Source: Pseudomonas paraeruginosa PA7
GTDB lineage: Bacteria; Pseudomonadota; Gammaproteobacteria; Pseudomonadales; Pseudomonadaceae
Direction: 5' to 3'
Assembly (NCBI RefSeq): GCF_000017205.1
Contig: NC_009656.1
Location: 2,918,001 to 2,982,000 of the forward strand
DNA: 64,000 bases
In this document: one piece after another, positions 41,366 to 49,542 of the stretch
How positions within the stretch are numbered: the first letter of the stretch is position 1
Layout: each line of letters starts with the position of its first letter
Program-made: the position numbers and the translations under genes
Notes under the pieces: generated by a model
What the model saw: the letters and a program-made list of their open reading frames with translations, nothing else
The model's database searches: none
Told to the model about the DNA's origin: nothing

Positions 41366-42517
41366 ATGAGCGTCATCACCGATATCGAAGACCTGCGCCG
41401 CCTGGCGCGCAAGCGCGTGCCACGGATGTTCTACGACTACGCCGATTCCGGTTCCTGGACCGAGGGCACCTACCGCGCCAACCAGGACGACTTCGCCGCG
41501 ATCAAGCTGCGCCAGCGGGTCGCGCGCAACATCGAGAACCGCTCGCTGCGCACCCGCATGCTCGGCCAGGAGATGGCCATGCCGGTGGCCATCGCGCCCA
41601 CCGGGTTGGCCGGCATGCAGCATGCCGACGGTGAGATCCTCGCCGCCCGCGCCGCCGCCGAGTTCGGCGTGCGCTACACCCTGTCGACCATGAGCATCTG
41701 TTCCCTGGAGGACATCGCCACGGAAGTCGGCCAGCCGTTCTGGTTCCAGCTCTACGTGATGCGCGACCGCGATTTCATCGAACGCCTGATCGAGCGCGCC
41801 AGGGCCGCGGGCTGCGACGCGCTGGTGCTGACCCTCGACCTGCAGATCATCGGCCAGCGCCACAAGGACCTGAAGAACGGTCTCTCGGCGCCGCCGCGGC
41901 CGACCCTGGCCAACCTGCTGAACATCGCCACCAAGCCGCGCTGGGCGCTGGGCATGCTCGGCACCCGGCGTCGCGGTTTCGGCAACATCGTCGGTCACGT
42001 CAAGGGCGTCGACGACATGGGCTCGCTGTCCGAGTGGACCGCCCGCCAGTTCGACCCACGGCTGAACTGGGGCGACGTCGAATGGATCAAGCGGCGCTGG
42101 GGCGGCAAGCTGGTGCTCAAGGGCATCCTCGACGCCGAGGACGCGCGCCTGGCCGCCGACTCCGGCGCGGACGCACTGATCGTCAGCAACCATGGCGGAC
42201 GCCAGCTGGACGGTGCGCCTTCGACCATCAGCGCGCTGCCGGCGATCGTCGAGGCGGTGGGCGAGCGCATCGAGGTCTGGCTCGACAGCGGCATCCGTTC
42301 CGGGCAGGACGTGCTCAAGGCGATCGCCCTCGGCGCGCGCGGGACCATGATCGGCCGTCCCTATCTCTACGGGCTGGGCGCGCTGGGGCAGGCCGGGGTG
42401 ACGCGGGCGCTGGAGATCATCGCCCGCGAGCTGGACCTGACCATGGCCTTCTGCGGGCATACCGACATCCGTGAGGTCGGCCGGGACATCCTGTTGCCGG
42501 GAACCTATCCGCGATAG
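41366..42517 (+). CDS. lldA: FMN-dependent L-lactate dehydrogenase LldA
   Basis: A 383-residue alpha-hydroxy-acid oxidase family enzyme that oxidises L-lactate to pyruvate at the membrane. Motifs: RVPRMFYDYADSGSWTE at the N terminus, PVAIAPTGLAGMQHADGE (FMN site), the active-site block SNHGGRQLDGAPS (catalytic His-Gly-Gly-Arg) near residues 273-285, and the phosphate-binding stretch IGRPYLYGLGALGQAG. The start at 41366 (MSVITDIEDL) follows AAGGAG at eight bases. It corresponds to PAO1 PA2382, the lldA paralogue outside the lldPDE operon. Confidence 0.94.
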   Translation: MSVITDIEDLRRLARKRVPRMFYDYADSGSWTEGTYRANQDDFAAIKLRQRVARNIENRSLRTRMLGQEMAMPVAIAPTGLAGMQHADGEILAARAAAEFGVRYTLSTMSICSLEDIATEVGQPFWFQLYVMRDRDFIERLIERARAAGCDALVLTLDLQIIGQRHKDLKNGLSAPPRPTLANLLNIATKPRWALGMLGTRRRGFGNIVGHVKGVDDMGSLSEWTARQFDPRLNWGDVEWIKRRWGGKLVLKGILDAEDARLAADSGADALIVSNHGGRQLDGAPSTISALPAIVEAVGERIEVWLDSGIRSGQDVLKAIALGARGTMIGRPYLYGLGALGQAGVTRALEIIARELDLTMAFCGHTDIREVGRDILLPGTYPR

Positions 42518-42549
42518 CCGGGAACGGCGGCGGGAGGGAAGAAGCGGAA

Positions 42550-42575
42550 GCCGCGCGGCTCGGCGGCCGCGCGGC
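42550..42575. terminator. Hairpin between lldA and the DUF1654 gene
   Basis: GCCGCGCGG and CCGCGCGGC arms with an eight-base loop between convergent genes. There is no clear T tract, so termination strength is uncertain. Confidence 0.45.
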
Positions 42576-42583
42576 AAAGAGGA

Positions 42584-42826
42584 TCAGGCGGCGGAACTCC
42601 AGCGCAGGACGATGCTGCCGTCGCGTTGCGGGTCGAGCAGCCACTGGCTGGAACGGTCGAGGTCTTCCAGCAGGTGGGCCCAGTCGCCCTCGTCTTCACC
42701 GGGCAATCGGGAAATGCAGGCCTGGCAGGCCTGCTGGGCCGCCGGGGCGTGGATGATGCGCTGGATGCGGGTGTTCAGCAGGTCATAGGCCGTGGGCAGG
42801 GCGGGGATCGATGCAGTGTGGTTCAT
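42584..42826 (-). CDS. Small DUF1654-like protein (PA2381-like)
   Basis: An 80-residue acidic protein with the pattern LLNTRIQRIIHAPAAQQ followed by RLPGEDEGDWAHLLEDL, which resembles the Pseudomonas-specific DUF1654 family. The start at 42826 has a good site (GGAGG, six bases before ATG). There is no signal or membrane segment. Its function is unknown; DUF1654 proteins occur in several copies in pseudomonads. Confidence 0.75.
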   Translation of the reverse strand: MNHTASIPALPTAYDLLNTRIQRIIHAPAAQQACQACISRLPGEDEGDWAHLLEDLDRSSQWLLDPQRDGSIVLRWSSAA

Positions 42827-43115
42827 GGGTGCCTCCGCTTGCTTTCTCGGTTATGGGTGGGTTGGACAAGGAACCCTCGGTTCCGCGAGCTACCTTTGTA
42901 GCGGAAGTCGTGTGAAGAAAGTATTGCAACGTTGTCGCAGGGGCCGGGTGGAGATGTACGGTTCTTGGCAACGGGTCTGGCGCCGGGCGACACTGCGCCG
43001 GGGAAAATCGTTGCGCATTGTTTCAATGCGCGGAAAGACGTTTTTCCAGGGATGGGCTTTGACCGGCGGCCCGGGCAGGGCATGGTGGCCGGTACTTCTC
43101 GATGGATACGACTGC
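42827..43115. other. Divergent intergenic region without recognised gene
   Basis: 289 bases between two small genes. It holds the DUF1654 leader, a short GGAACCCTCGGTTCC inverted repeat near 42871-42885 and several short open frames with no good start. Nothing else is supported. Confidence 0.5.
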
Positions 43116-43352
43116 ATGGCGTTAGAACCTTCCGATGTTTTGCTCGAATCGGTGTTTTGTCAGCTGGATGCCGACACCCCGCGTTCCCTCCACGATCTCA
43201 AGGGCGATCCCAGGGCCAACCTGATGGCGATCCGCCTGCTGTTCCGCCAGGGCCGTATCACCGGCGTGCTGCTGGACGACCCCGGCGGCGCCGAGGACCA
43301 GTACGGCCCGCTGATCTATCACGCCGAGCGCCTGCGCATCCGGCGCGGCTAG
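43116..43352 (+). CDS. Small hypothetical protein (PA2380-like)
   Basis: A 78-residue protein, MALEPSDVLLESVFCQLDAD at the N terminus. The second half (NLMAIRLLFRQGRITGVLLD, then a run with ERLRIRR at the end) looks like a compact alpha/beta domain. No family is recognised. The start at 43116 is chosen because GC-rich codon usage begins there; the frame stays open upstream, and no strong ribosome site is seen, so the start is uncertain. Confidence 0.55.
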   Translation: MALEPSDVLLESVFCQLDADTPRSLHDLKGDPRANLMAIRLLFRQGRITGVLLDDPGGAEDQYGPLIYHAERLRIRRG

Positions 43353-43428
43353 TCCCGGCCGGCGAAGCGCCTCGCGCTTGGCTAGGGTGATGGATGGCAG
43401 CGTTGCGGCGCATTCCGCCCCAGCCTCG

Positions 43429-43455
43429 GTATCGTTGAATTTCATTCAACGATAC
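43429..43455. promoter_or_regulatory. Perfect 12-bp inverted repeat, probable operator of the molybdenum hydroxylase operon
   Basis: GTATCGTTGAAT (43429-43440), a TTC spacer, then its exact reverse complement (43444-43455). It lies 140 bases upstream of the iron-sulfur subunit gene and has the size and symmetry of a dimeric repressor site (TetR type, for example). No cognate regulator gene lies next to it. Confidence 0.7.
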
Positions 43456-43595
43456 GTTCAGTCCTGCCTGGTTATCCGCCGCGGCGCGCTGGCGAATAAT
43501 CTTCCGCTTCAGCCTGGGAGGCGGTTCGCGGCGCCTTGGGGCGCATCGCAGAGCCGCGCTGATCCATAAACAGAAACCAGAAAAGGCGTGCACCG

Positions 43596-44066
43596 ATGAT
43601 TACCCTCAACCTCAACGGTCAGGATCATCAGCTCGATGTCACCGAGGATATGCCCTTGCTCTGGGCCATCCGCGACGTCGTCGGCTATACCGGGACCAAG
43701 TTCGGCTGCGGCATGGGCCTGTGCGGCTCGTGCACCATCCACATCGACGGCCAGGCCACGCGCTCGTGCATCACGCCGGTGAGCCTGGCGCAGGGCAGGA
43801 AGGTCACCACCATCGACCACCTGCACACCGACAAGATCGGCGAGGTCGTCCAGCAGGCCTGGCTGGACATCGGCGTGGCGCAGTGCGGCTATTGCCAGGG
43901 CGGGCAGATCATGTCCGCCACCGCGCTGCTGAAGAGCAATCCCGCGCCCAGCGACGAGCAGATCGAGGCGGCCATGGCCGGCAACATCTGCCGCTGCGGC
44001 ACCTACAACCGGATCAAGACGGCGATCCACAACGCCTCCGCCAAGCTGCAGGAGGCCAAGGCATGA
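43596..44066 (+). CDS. [2Fe-2S] small subunit of a molybdenum hydroxylase (isoquinoline 1-oxidoreductase alpha type)
   Basis: A 156-residue electron-transfer subunit with a plant-type ferredoxin cluster (Cys38, Cys43, Cys46, Cys58) and the second helical-domain cluster (Cys97, Cys100, Cys132, Cys134). This is the xanthine-dehydrogenase-family small subunit. An AAGG site precedes the ATG at 43596. It overlaps the large-subunit gene by four bases (ATGA), so the two are co-translated. It corresponds to PAO1 PA2379. Confidence 0.92.
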   Translation: MITLNLNGQDHQLDVTEDMPLLWAIRDVVGYTGTKFGCGMGLCGSCTIHIDGQATRSCITPVSLAQGRKVTTIDHLHTDKIGEVVQQAWLDIGVAQCGYCQGGQIMSATALLKSNPAPSDEQIEAAMAGNICRCGTYNRIKTAIHNASAKLQEAKA

Positions 44067-46378
44067 AGCGCTCGACTCTCGACGACCTGGTCATCGGCAA
44101 CCTCAGCCGCCGCGGCTTCCTCAAGGGCGTCGGCGCCACCGGCGTGCTGCTGGTCGCCGCCAACTGGGGCTGGCGCGACGCTCTGGCGGCGGAACAGAAG
44201 GCTTTCGGCGCCGACGCCATGCCCCACGGCTGGGTGGACAACCCGAAGATCTACGTGAGCATCGACAAGGACGGCACGGTCGGCATCGTCTGCAACCGCT
44301 CGGAAATGGGCCAGGGCGTGCGCACCAGCCTGGCGATGGTGGTGGCCGACGAGCTGGAGGCCGACTGGAGCCGGGTCAAGGTGATCCAGGCGCCCGGCGA
44401 CGAAGCGCGCTACGGCAACCAGGACACCGATGGCTCGCGCAGCATGCGCCATTGGTTCGAACCCATGCGCCGCTGCGGCGCGGCGGCGCGGCAGATGCTC
44501 GAACAGGCCGCGGCCAATCAGTGGAAGGTACCGCTGGGCGAGTGTCGCGCCGAACAGAACAGGGTGCTCCACGCGCCCAGCGGCCGTTCGCTGTCCTTCG
44601 GCGAGCTGGCCGAGGCTGCCGCCGGCCTCGATGTGCCGGCGCGCGACAAGCTGGTGCTGAAGAAGCCCGAGCAGTTCCGCTACATCGGCAAGGACGTGGC
44701 GCGCGCCATCGACGGCGCCGACATCGTCAACGGCCGCGCCGGCTTCGGCTTCGACGCGCGCTTCGACGACATGCTCTACGCGGTGGTCGCCCGGCCGCCG
44801 ATCTACGGCGGCAAGCTCAAGCGCTACGACGCCGCCGCCGCGCTGAAGGTGCCGGGGGTGCTCAAGGTGATCGAGATCGAAAGCCGGCCGATCCCGTCCG
44901 AGTTCCAGCCGCTGGGTGGGGTCGCCGTGGTGGCGAAGAACACCTGGGCAGCGATCAAGGGGCGCGAGGCGCTGGTGCTCGAGTGGGACGCCGGGGTCAA
45001 CGGCGGCTACGACTCGGTGGCCTACCGCAAGCAACTGGAAGAGGCCGCGCGCAAGCCGGGCAAGGTGGTGCGTGACAGCGGCGATGCCGCGGCGCTGTTC
45101 GCCAGGGGCGGGGATATCGTCGAGGCCGAGTACTACCTGCCGCACCTGGCCCAGGCACCGATGGAACCGCCGGTCTCCACCGCCTGGTACAAGGACGGTG
45201 CCTGCGAGGTCTGGGCCCCGACCCAAGCGCCGCAAGTGACCCGCGAGCGCATCGCCGAGCGGCTGAAGCTGCCGTTCGACAAGGTCACGGTCAACGTGAC
45301 CCTGCTCGGCGGCGGTTTCGGCCGCAAGTCCAAGCCCGACTACGTGCTCGAAGCGGCGATCCTGGCCAAGGCGTTCCCCGGTCGCCACCTGCGCGTGCAG
45401 TGGACCCGTGAGGACGACCTGCATTTCTCCTATTTCCACACGGTCTCGGTGGAGCGCCTGCAGGCCGTGCTCGGCGCCGACGGGCTGCCGCAGGCCTGGC
45501 TGCATCGCTCGGTGGCGCCGAGCATCACCGCGCTGTTCGGCCCGGACAGCAAGCACCAGGGCGCCTTCGAGCTGGGCATGGGCCTGACCAACCTGCCATT
45601 CGCCATTCCCAACGTGCGCCTGGAGAACCCCGAGGCCCCGGCGCACACCCGGGTCGGCTGGTTCCGCTCGGTCTCCAACATCCCCCATGCCTTCGCCATC
45701 CAGAGCTTCGTCGGCGAACTGGCGGCGAAGGCTGGCCAGGACCCGAAGGACTACCTGCTCAAGCTGCTCGGCCCGGCGCGGCGGATCGACACCGCCGAAC
45801 TCGGCGACAGCTGGAACTACGGCGAGTCGCCGCAGCGCTACCCGCTCGATGTCGGCCGCCTGCGCGGGGTGATCGAGGAGGCGGCGCGCCAGTCCGGCTG
45901 GGGCGGCGAGCTGCCCAGGGGCAGGGCGCGGGGAATCGCCGCGCACTACAGCTTCGTCACCTACGTGGCGGTGGTGATCGAGGTGGAGGTGAAGGACGAC
46001 GGCGCGCTGCTGGTGCACAAGGCCACCATCGCCGCCGACTGCGGTCCGCAGATCAACCCCGAGCGCATCCGCTCGCAGCTCGAGGGCGCCTGCGTGATGG
46101 GCCTGGGCCTGGCGGCGCTGGGCGAGATCAGCTTCAAGGATGGCAAGGTCCAGCAGGACAACTTCCACCAGTACGAGCTGGCGCGCATGCCGCTGGCGCC
46201 CAAGGCGGTGTCGGTGCATCTGCTCAAGCCGGACGGCGACCTGCCGCTGGGCGGGGTCGGCGAGCCCGGGGTGCCGCCGATAGCGCCGGCGCTGTGCAAC
46301 GCGATCTTCGCCGCCACCGGCAAGCGCATCCGCGAGTTGCCGATCCGCAATCAGTTGCAGGGGTGGCGGAAGGCCTAG
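44063..46378 (+). CDS. Molybdopterin large subunit, isoquinoline 1-oxidoreductase beta / aldehyde dehydrogenase type
   Basis: A 771-residue catalytic subunit. The N terminus carries a twin-arginine signal ([20 protein letters not shown]), so the heterodimer should be exported folded with its cofactors, the small subunit travelling along. Family blocks include [19 protein letters not shown] (molybdopterin contact), [32 protein letters not shown] and the C-terminal [20 protein letters not shown], which holds the active-site Glu. It probably oxidises an aldehyde or N-heterocycle in the periplasm; the substrate is unknown. No cytochrome c subunit or XdhC-type maturation gene follows. PAO1 equivalent PA2378. 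Confidence 0.92.
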   Translation: MKRSTLDDLVIGNLSRRGFLKGVGATGVLLVAANWGWRDALAAEQKAFGADAMPHGWVDNPKIYVSIDKDGTVGIVCNRSEMGQGVRTSLAMVVADELEADWSRVKVIQAPGDEARYGNQDTDGSRSMRHWFEPMRRCGAAARQMLEQAAANQWKVPLGECRAEQNRVLHAPSGRSLSFGELAEAAAGLDVPARDKLVLKKPEQFRYIGKDVARAIDGADIVNGRAGFGFDARFDDMLYAVVARPPIYGGKLKRYDAAAALKVPGVLKVIEIESRPIPSEFQPLGGVAVVAKNTWAAIKGREALVLEWDAGVNGGYDSVAYRKQLEEAARKPGKVVRDSGDAAALFARGGDIVEAEYYLPHLAQAPMEPPVSTAWYKDGACEVWAPTQAPQVTRERIAERLKLPFDKVTVNVTLLGGGFGRKSKPDYVLEAAILAKAFPGRHLRVQWTREDDLHFSYFHTVSVERLQAVLGADGLPQAWLHRSVAPSITALFGPDSKHQGAFELGMGLTNLPFAIPNVRLENPEAPAHTRVGWFRSVSNIPHAFAIQSFVGELAAKAGQDPKDYLLKLLGPARRIDTAELGDSWNYGESPQRYPLDVGRLRGVIEEAARQSGWGGELPRGRARGIAAHYSFVTYVAVVIEVEVKDDGALLVHKATIAADCGPQINPERIRSQLEGACVMGLGLAALGEISFKDGKVQQDNFHQYELARMPLAPKAVSVHLLKPDGDLPLGGVGEPGVPPIAPALCNAIFAATGKRIRELPIRNQLQGWRKA

Positions 46379-46674
46379 GTCCTTCGTCCTGGTCGTCGCC
46401 TGCGTGAGTTCGCGCGAGCGCAGGCGATGGATCAGGTTCCACGCGGAAGTCATTGTCGAAGAAGAGTTTTCCGTGCCGCCGTCCTTCCCTGGCAGAGGCC
46501 TGTCGGCGGATAACGCGCGAAGCCTCGTTCGCCCTGCGCAGCGAAGGCGGCAAGCGGACGCCAGGGCGGACAACGCGTAGCGTTATGCGCCGCCTTGTCG
46601 TCTCAACTTAAAGTGAATTCTAGTATTTTATTTGTATTATTAATCAATAAGATAAATCGTTTATTAAAAGTATT
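46379..46674. other. Gene-free stretch with REP-like palindrome and AT-rich tract
   Basis: 296 bases. 46565-46591 is an imperfect palindrome (AACGC-GTA-GCGTT core within GGCGG...CGCC) like the GGCGGATAACGC/GCGTTATCCGCC repeats common in Pseudomonas; a half copy (GGCGGATAACGCG) lies at 46505-46517. 46605-46680 is strikingly AT-rich for this genome. No gene is supported. Confidence 0.6.
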
Positions 46675-46788
46675 TTATAAGAAGTGAGGGTCTTCCCAGC
46701 CGCTCCAGGCCGCCTGCTTGCCGTCGAAACCGGATGCGCAATTCTCCAGGATCGACGACCCCGCGTCGTCCGTGCGCGAGGCCGTCAT
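46675..46788 (-). CDS. Possible 37-residue ORF, perhaps a gene remnant
   Basis: The ATG lies six bases after the stop of the periplasmic binding protein gene, on the same strand, and the frame (MTASRTDDAGSSILEN, then GFDGKQAAWSGWEDPHFL) keeps GC-rich codon use until it enters the AT-rich stretch and stops at TAA. This is what the 5' end of a truncated operon gene would look like. No family is recognised and no strong ribosome site is seen. Confidence 0.3.
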   Translation of the reverse strand: MTASRTDDAGSSILENCASGFDGKQAAWSGWEDPHFL

Positions 46789-46794
46789 GGCGGT

Positions 46795-48000
46795 TCAGTA
46801 GATCGGCAGGTCCGGTTCGGGCAGGGCGACGATGTCGTTCGCCGTCAGCCCCAGCAGGCTCATCAGCGCCGGGTCGCGCAACGGCGACTCGCCGCGTACC
46901 GGGCCGAAGATTTCCGCCATGTGCCTGCGCAGGCTGGCCACCCGTTGGCGATCGGTCATCCAGCGGGTGAAATCGTGCACATCGACGTTCTTCAGCGACT
47001 CCAGTGGCGGCAGCCCAGGCGCTTCGCCGACGTCGGCGCGGGCGCGCCAGCCGCCGTAGCTGGACTGGAACTCGGCCGAGCCCAGGTAGGACAGCAGCAG
47101 CTTGGCCGTGGCCGGATGACGGGCGGCCTTGAAGATCGCCGCGCGCTGGTTCCAGACGATGAACGGCTCGTCGGTCGGGATGAAGTAGCCGGCCGGTGTA
47201 TCGCTGTCGGTCGCATAGCCGGTCAGGTTGCCCAGCGAACCGATGGAGTCGGCGCCCACCGAGGCCGCCGGCGCCGCCGTGCCGCGCAGGAAGTTCGGTT
47301 TCTGCGCCGCCAGGGCGCGCAGGAACCCGCTGCCGTAGCGCCGTTCCAGCTTGTCGTAGACGTACAGCACCGCATCGTCGTCATGGGGATAGGTCAGCAC
47401 CAGCTTGCCCTTGAAGGCCGGCTTCAGGTAATCGGCGAAGCGCGTCGGATAGCGCTCCGCTGGCAGCCGGACGGAAGCGTAGGTCGGCACGAAGGCGTTG
47501 TTGTAGGCCGTGACATAGGCGCCGTCGGGATCGGCGTAGCCTTTCTTCTGCCGGGCGAAGCCGACCGGCTTGTAGCGCAGCAGCACGTCGCGGGCCTTCC
47601 ATTTGTCGAAATCGAAGGTGGTTTGCAGCATCGCCACGTCCGGCGTCAGGGTGCCGGCGGCGAGTTCCTGGTCGATGCGCAGGTCGTGGAACTTGGAGAG
47701 GTCGACCGTGACGTCCAGGGTCACGCCGGGAAAGCGGCTCTCGAAGGCCGTCTTCAACCAGTCCATCTGGTTCGGCGCGTCGCCGCCGGCCCAGAGCACC
47801 ACCTTGCCGCCTTCGGCCTGTGCGCGGGCGTAGAGCGATGCGAGCCTGTCGGTCTCGCCGGGAATGACCAGGGTCGCCCCGGCGGTTTCCGGCCCTAGAG
47901 TTGGCTTTCGTGGCAGTTTTCCTGCCGTTTCGCCGGCGAACGAAGAAGATGCGAAGACCAGAACCCATGCCGCCATCAGCGGCTTCACCCTGTCGATCAT
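46795..48000 (-). CDS. Periplasmic extracellular solute-binding protein (ABC-type)
   Basis: A 401-residue protein with signal peptide (MIDRVKPLMAAWVLVFASSSFA) and a bilobed binding-protein fold of the iron(III)/polyamine-type class: GGKVVLWAGGDAPNQMDWLK (lobe 1), DVAMLQTTFDFDKW, KGYADPDGAYVTAYNNAFVP (hinge), FADYLKPAFKGKLVLTYP and PTDEPFIVWNQRAAI in lobe 2. AGGA lies nine bases before the start at 48000; the longer frame to 48069 is not needed. No ABC permease or ATPase gene adjoins it; a response regulator gene lies upstream on the same strand. It may therefore serve as a sensor input or an orphan binding protein. Ligand unknown. PAO1 equivalent PA2377. Confidence 0.85.
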   Translation of the reverse strand: MIDRVKPLMAAWVLVFASSSFAGETAGKLPRKPTLGPETAGATLVIPGETDRLASLYARAQAEGGKVVLWAGGDAPNQMDWLKTAFESRFPGVTLDVTVDLSKFHDLRIDQELAAGTLTPDVAMLQTTFDFDKWKARDVLLRYKPVGFARQKKGYADPDGAYVTAYNNAFVPTYASVRLPAERYPTRFADYLKPAFKGKLVLTYPHDDDAVLYVYDKLERRYGSGFLRALAAQKPNFLRGTAAPAASVGADSIGSLGNLTGYATDSDTPAGYFIPTDEPFIVWNQRAAIFKAARHPATAKLLLSYLGSAEFQSSYGGWRARADVGEAPGLPPLESLKNVDVHDFTRWMTDRQRVASLRRHMAEIFGPVRGESPLRDPALMSLLGLTANDIVALPEPDLPIY

Positions 48001-48205
48001 GTGCCGTTCCTCTGCTGAAAACGAGCGTCGCCGCTCCCGGTGAGTCCGGCGTGCAGGCGCGCCCCTCATGGATGGGACCGGTCCGACGGGGCGGGCTTCA
48101 GCGCTGCGAGGAGACTTCGCGGAAAACGCGACCGGCTTCGCGATTCGGCAGTGCCGGGCGGTGGCGCGGGAACTCCGAGCGGGGGCGCGCAGAAGCAGAA
48201 ACTGC

Positions 48206-48847
48206 CTAGAAGCCGGCCTTCACCGCCAGCGCCGCGGCGGCTGTCCGCGTGTTCACCTCCAGGGCGCGCAGCAGCGAGGAAACGTGCACGCGCACGGTGA
48301 ACGGCGAGATCGACAGTGCGCGGCCGATTTCCTTGTTCGACAGGCCATCGGCGATCAGCCGCAGTACCGCTTGCTGCCGTGGGGTCAGTGCGTCCAGGCG
48401 GGCGCGTTGCCGACTGCCGGCGCTCGACCCGCCGCGCAGGCGCACCACCGGTTCGCCGCTGCCGAGCGTCTGCAACGCCGTGCCGATCTCCCCGGCCTCC
48501 AGGGATTTGCCGAGGTAGCCGTCGGCGCCGGCGGCCAGCACCTCGTCCACCAGGCGCGGGTCGTCGAGCATCGAGACGATGACGATTGCACTGTGCCGAT
48601 AGGCGCGGCGCAAGCGCTCGATGGACTGGGAGGCGGCGAAGCCGGGGAGCAGCAGGTCGAGGACGAAGAGGGCGGGAGGTTCCGGCGAGACGCTCGAGGC
48701 CAGGCGCAGCACCTCGTCGAAGCTGCCCGCTTCGCTCACGGCGGCTTGCGGGAGGTAGCGGCGGACGACCCGTCTCAGGCCATCGCGGAACAGGGGATAG
48801 TCATCGGCGACGATGACCCGTGCGGGGAGGCTTCTTGTGCTAGGCAT
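48206..48847 (-). CDS. NarL/FixJ-family response regulator (PA2376-like)
   Basis: A 213-residue two-domain regulator: a receiver ([18 protein letters not shown] at residues 11-28, phosphoacceptor Asp in [10 protein letters not shown], Lys in [10 protein letters not shown]) and a LuxR-type helix-turn-helix ([20 protein letters not shown], then [16 protein letters not shown]). AAGGA precedes the ATG at 48847. No histidine kinase is found nearby, so it is an orphan regulator. It lies 205 bases upstream of the binding-protein gene. Confidence 0.9.
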   Translation of the reverse strand: MPSTRSLPARVIVADDYPLFRDGLRRVVRRYLPQAAVSEAGSFDEVLRLASSVSPEPPALFVLDLLLPGFAASQSIERLRRAYRHSAIVIVSMLDDPRLVDEVLAAGADGYLGKSLEAGEIGTALQTLGSGEPVVRLRGGSSAGSRQRARLDALTPRQQAVLRLIADGLSNKEIGRALSISPFTVRVHVSSLLRALEVNTRTAAAALAVKAGF

Positions 48848-49122
48848 TGTCGTCCCGTCCTTGGGGGCGGCCAGGGTGCGGCAACTCCTGCATCGACCGG
48901 CCGCAGGCCGGCCGGCGAGGGCGCTGCGGGCACCGTTCGATCCGCCGAAAATCCTTTTTCGTCGATCCCTGTCGCGGAGCTCCGCCCCGCATGACAGCGG
49001 AATTCTAGCGCCGCTGGCGACACGCATGTCGGGCATTCGTCAGAAAAACAGCAGCCAGCCCCACGGTGAGCGCGATGGGCTGGTCTATCCTGCTACAACG
49101 CCATCGCGCTCGGGAGGACGGC
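48848..49122. other. Divergent intergenic region upstream of the PAAR-like gene
   Basis: 275 bases between the response regulator and the PAAR-like gene. Both promoters should lie here, but no recognised box was found. Confidence 0.4.
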
Positions 49123-49518
49123 ATGGGCTGCCCGCAGGTCTGCGCCGGCGCCACCCTGCAATGCAGCTTCGGGGTGGCGCCGACGGTGCTCAACGTGTTG
49201 CCGCAGCACCGCACCCTGACCAGCGGGATGCCGGCGGCGAACATCATGGACCACATCCCGCTGCTGAACATTCCCACCTTCGGCCTCTGCCAGAGCCCGG
49301 CCAACCCCGTGGTGGCCGCCGCCACCGCCGCCGCCCTCGGCGTACTGACGCCGATGCCGTGCATTCCCGCCACCGCCAGCCCGTGGATCCCCGGCGGTCC
49401 GCCGACCCTGCTGCTGGGCGGGATGCCCGCGCTGGACGCCAACGGCACGCTGATCTGCACCTGGGGCGGGGTGATCAAGATCAGCGTGCCGGGACAGCTG
49501 CAGATGCTGATTCCCTGA
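49123..49518 (+). CDS. PAAR-like DUF4280 protein of the H3-T6SS cluster
   Basis: A 131-residue protein rich in Gly, Pro and Thr, with the DUF4280 pattern: MGCPQVCAGATLQCSFGVAP at the N terminus, a middle AANIMDHIPLLNIPTFGLC block and the PCIPATASPWIPGG motif, then a C-terminal strand-rich CTWGGVIKI. DUF4280 proteins are PAAR-like and are thought to sharpen the VgrG tip and carry effectors. GGGAGG lies about six bases before the ATG at 49123. It is convergent with tseF, next to vgrG3. PAO1 equivalent PA2375. Confidence 0.85.
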   Translation: MGCPQVCAGATLQCSFGVAPTVLNVLPQHRTLTSGMPAANIMDHIPLLNIPTFGLCQSPANPVVAAATAAALGVLTPMPCIPATASPWIPGGPPTLLLGGMPALDANGTLICTWGGVIKISVPGQLQMLIP

Positions 49519-49542
49519 GCGCCGCCTGGCCGATGCGCACGC

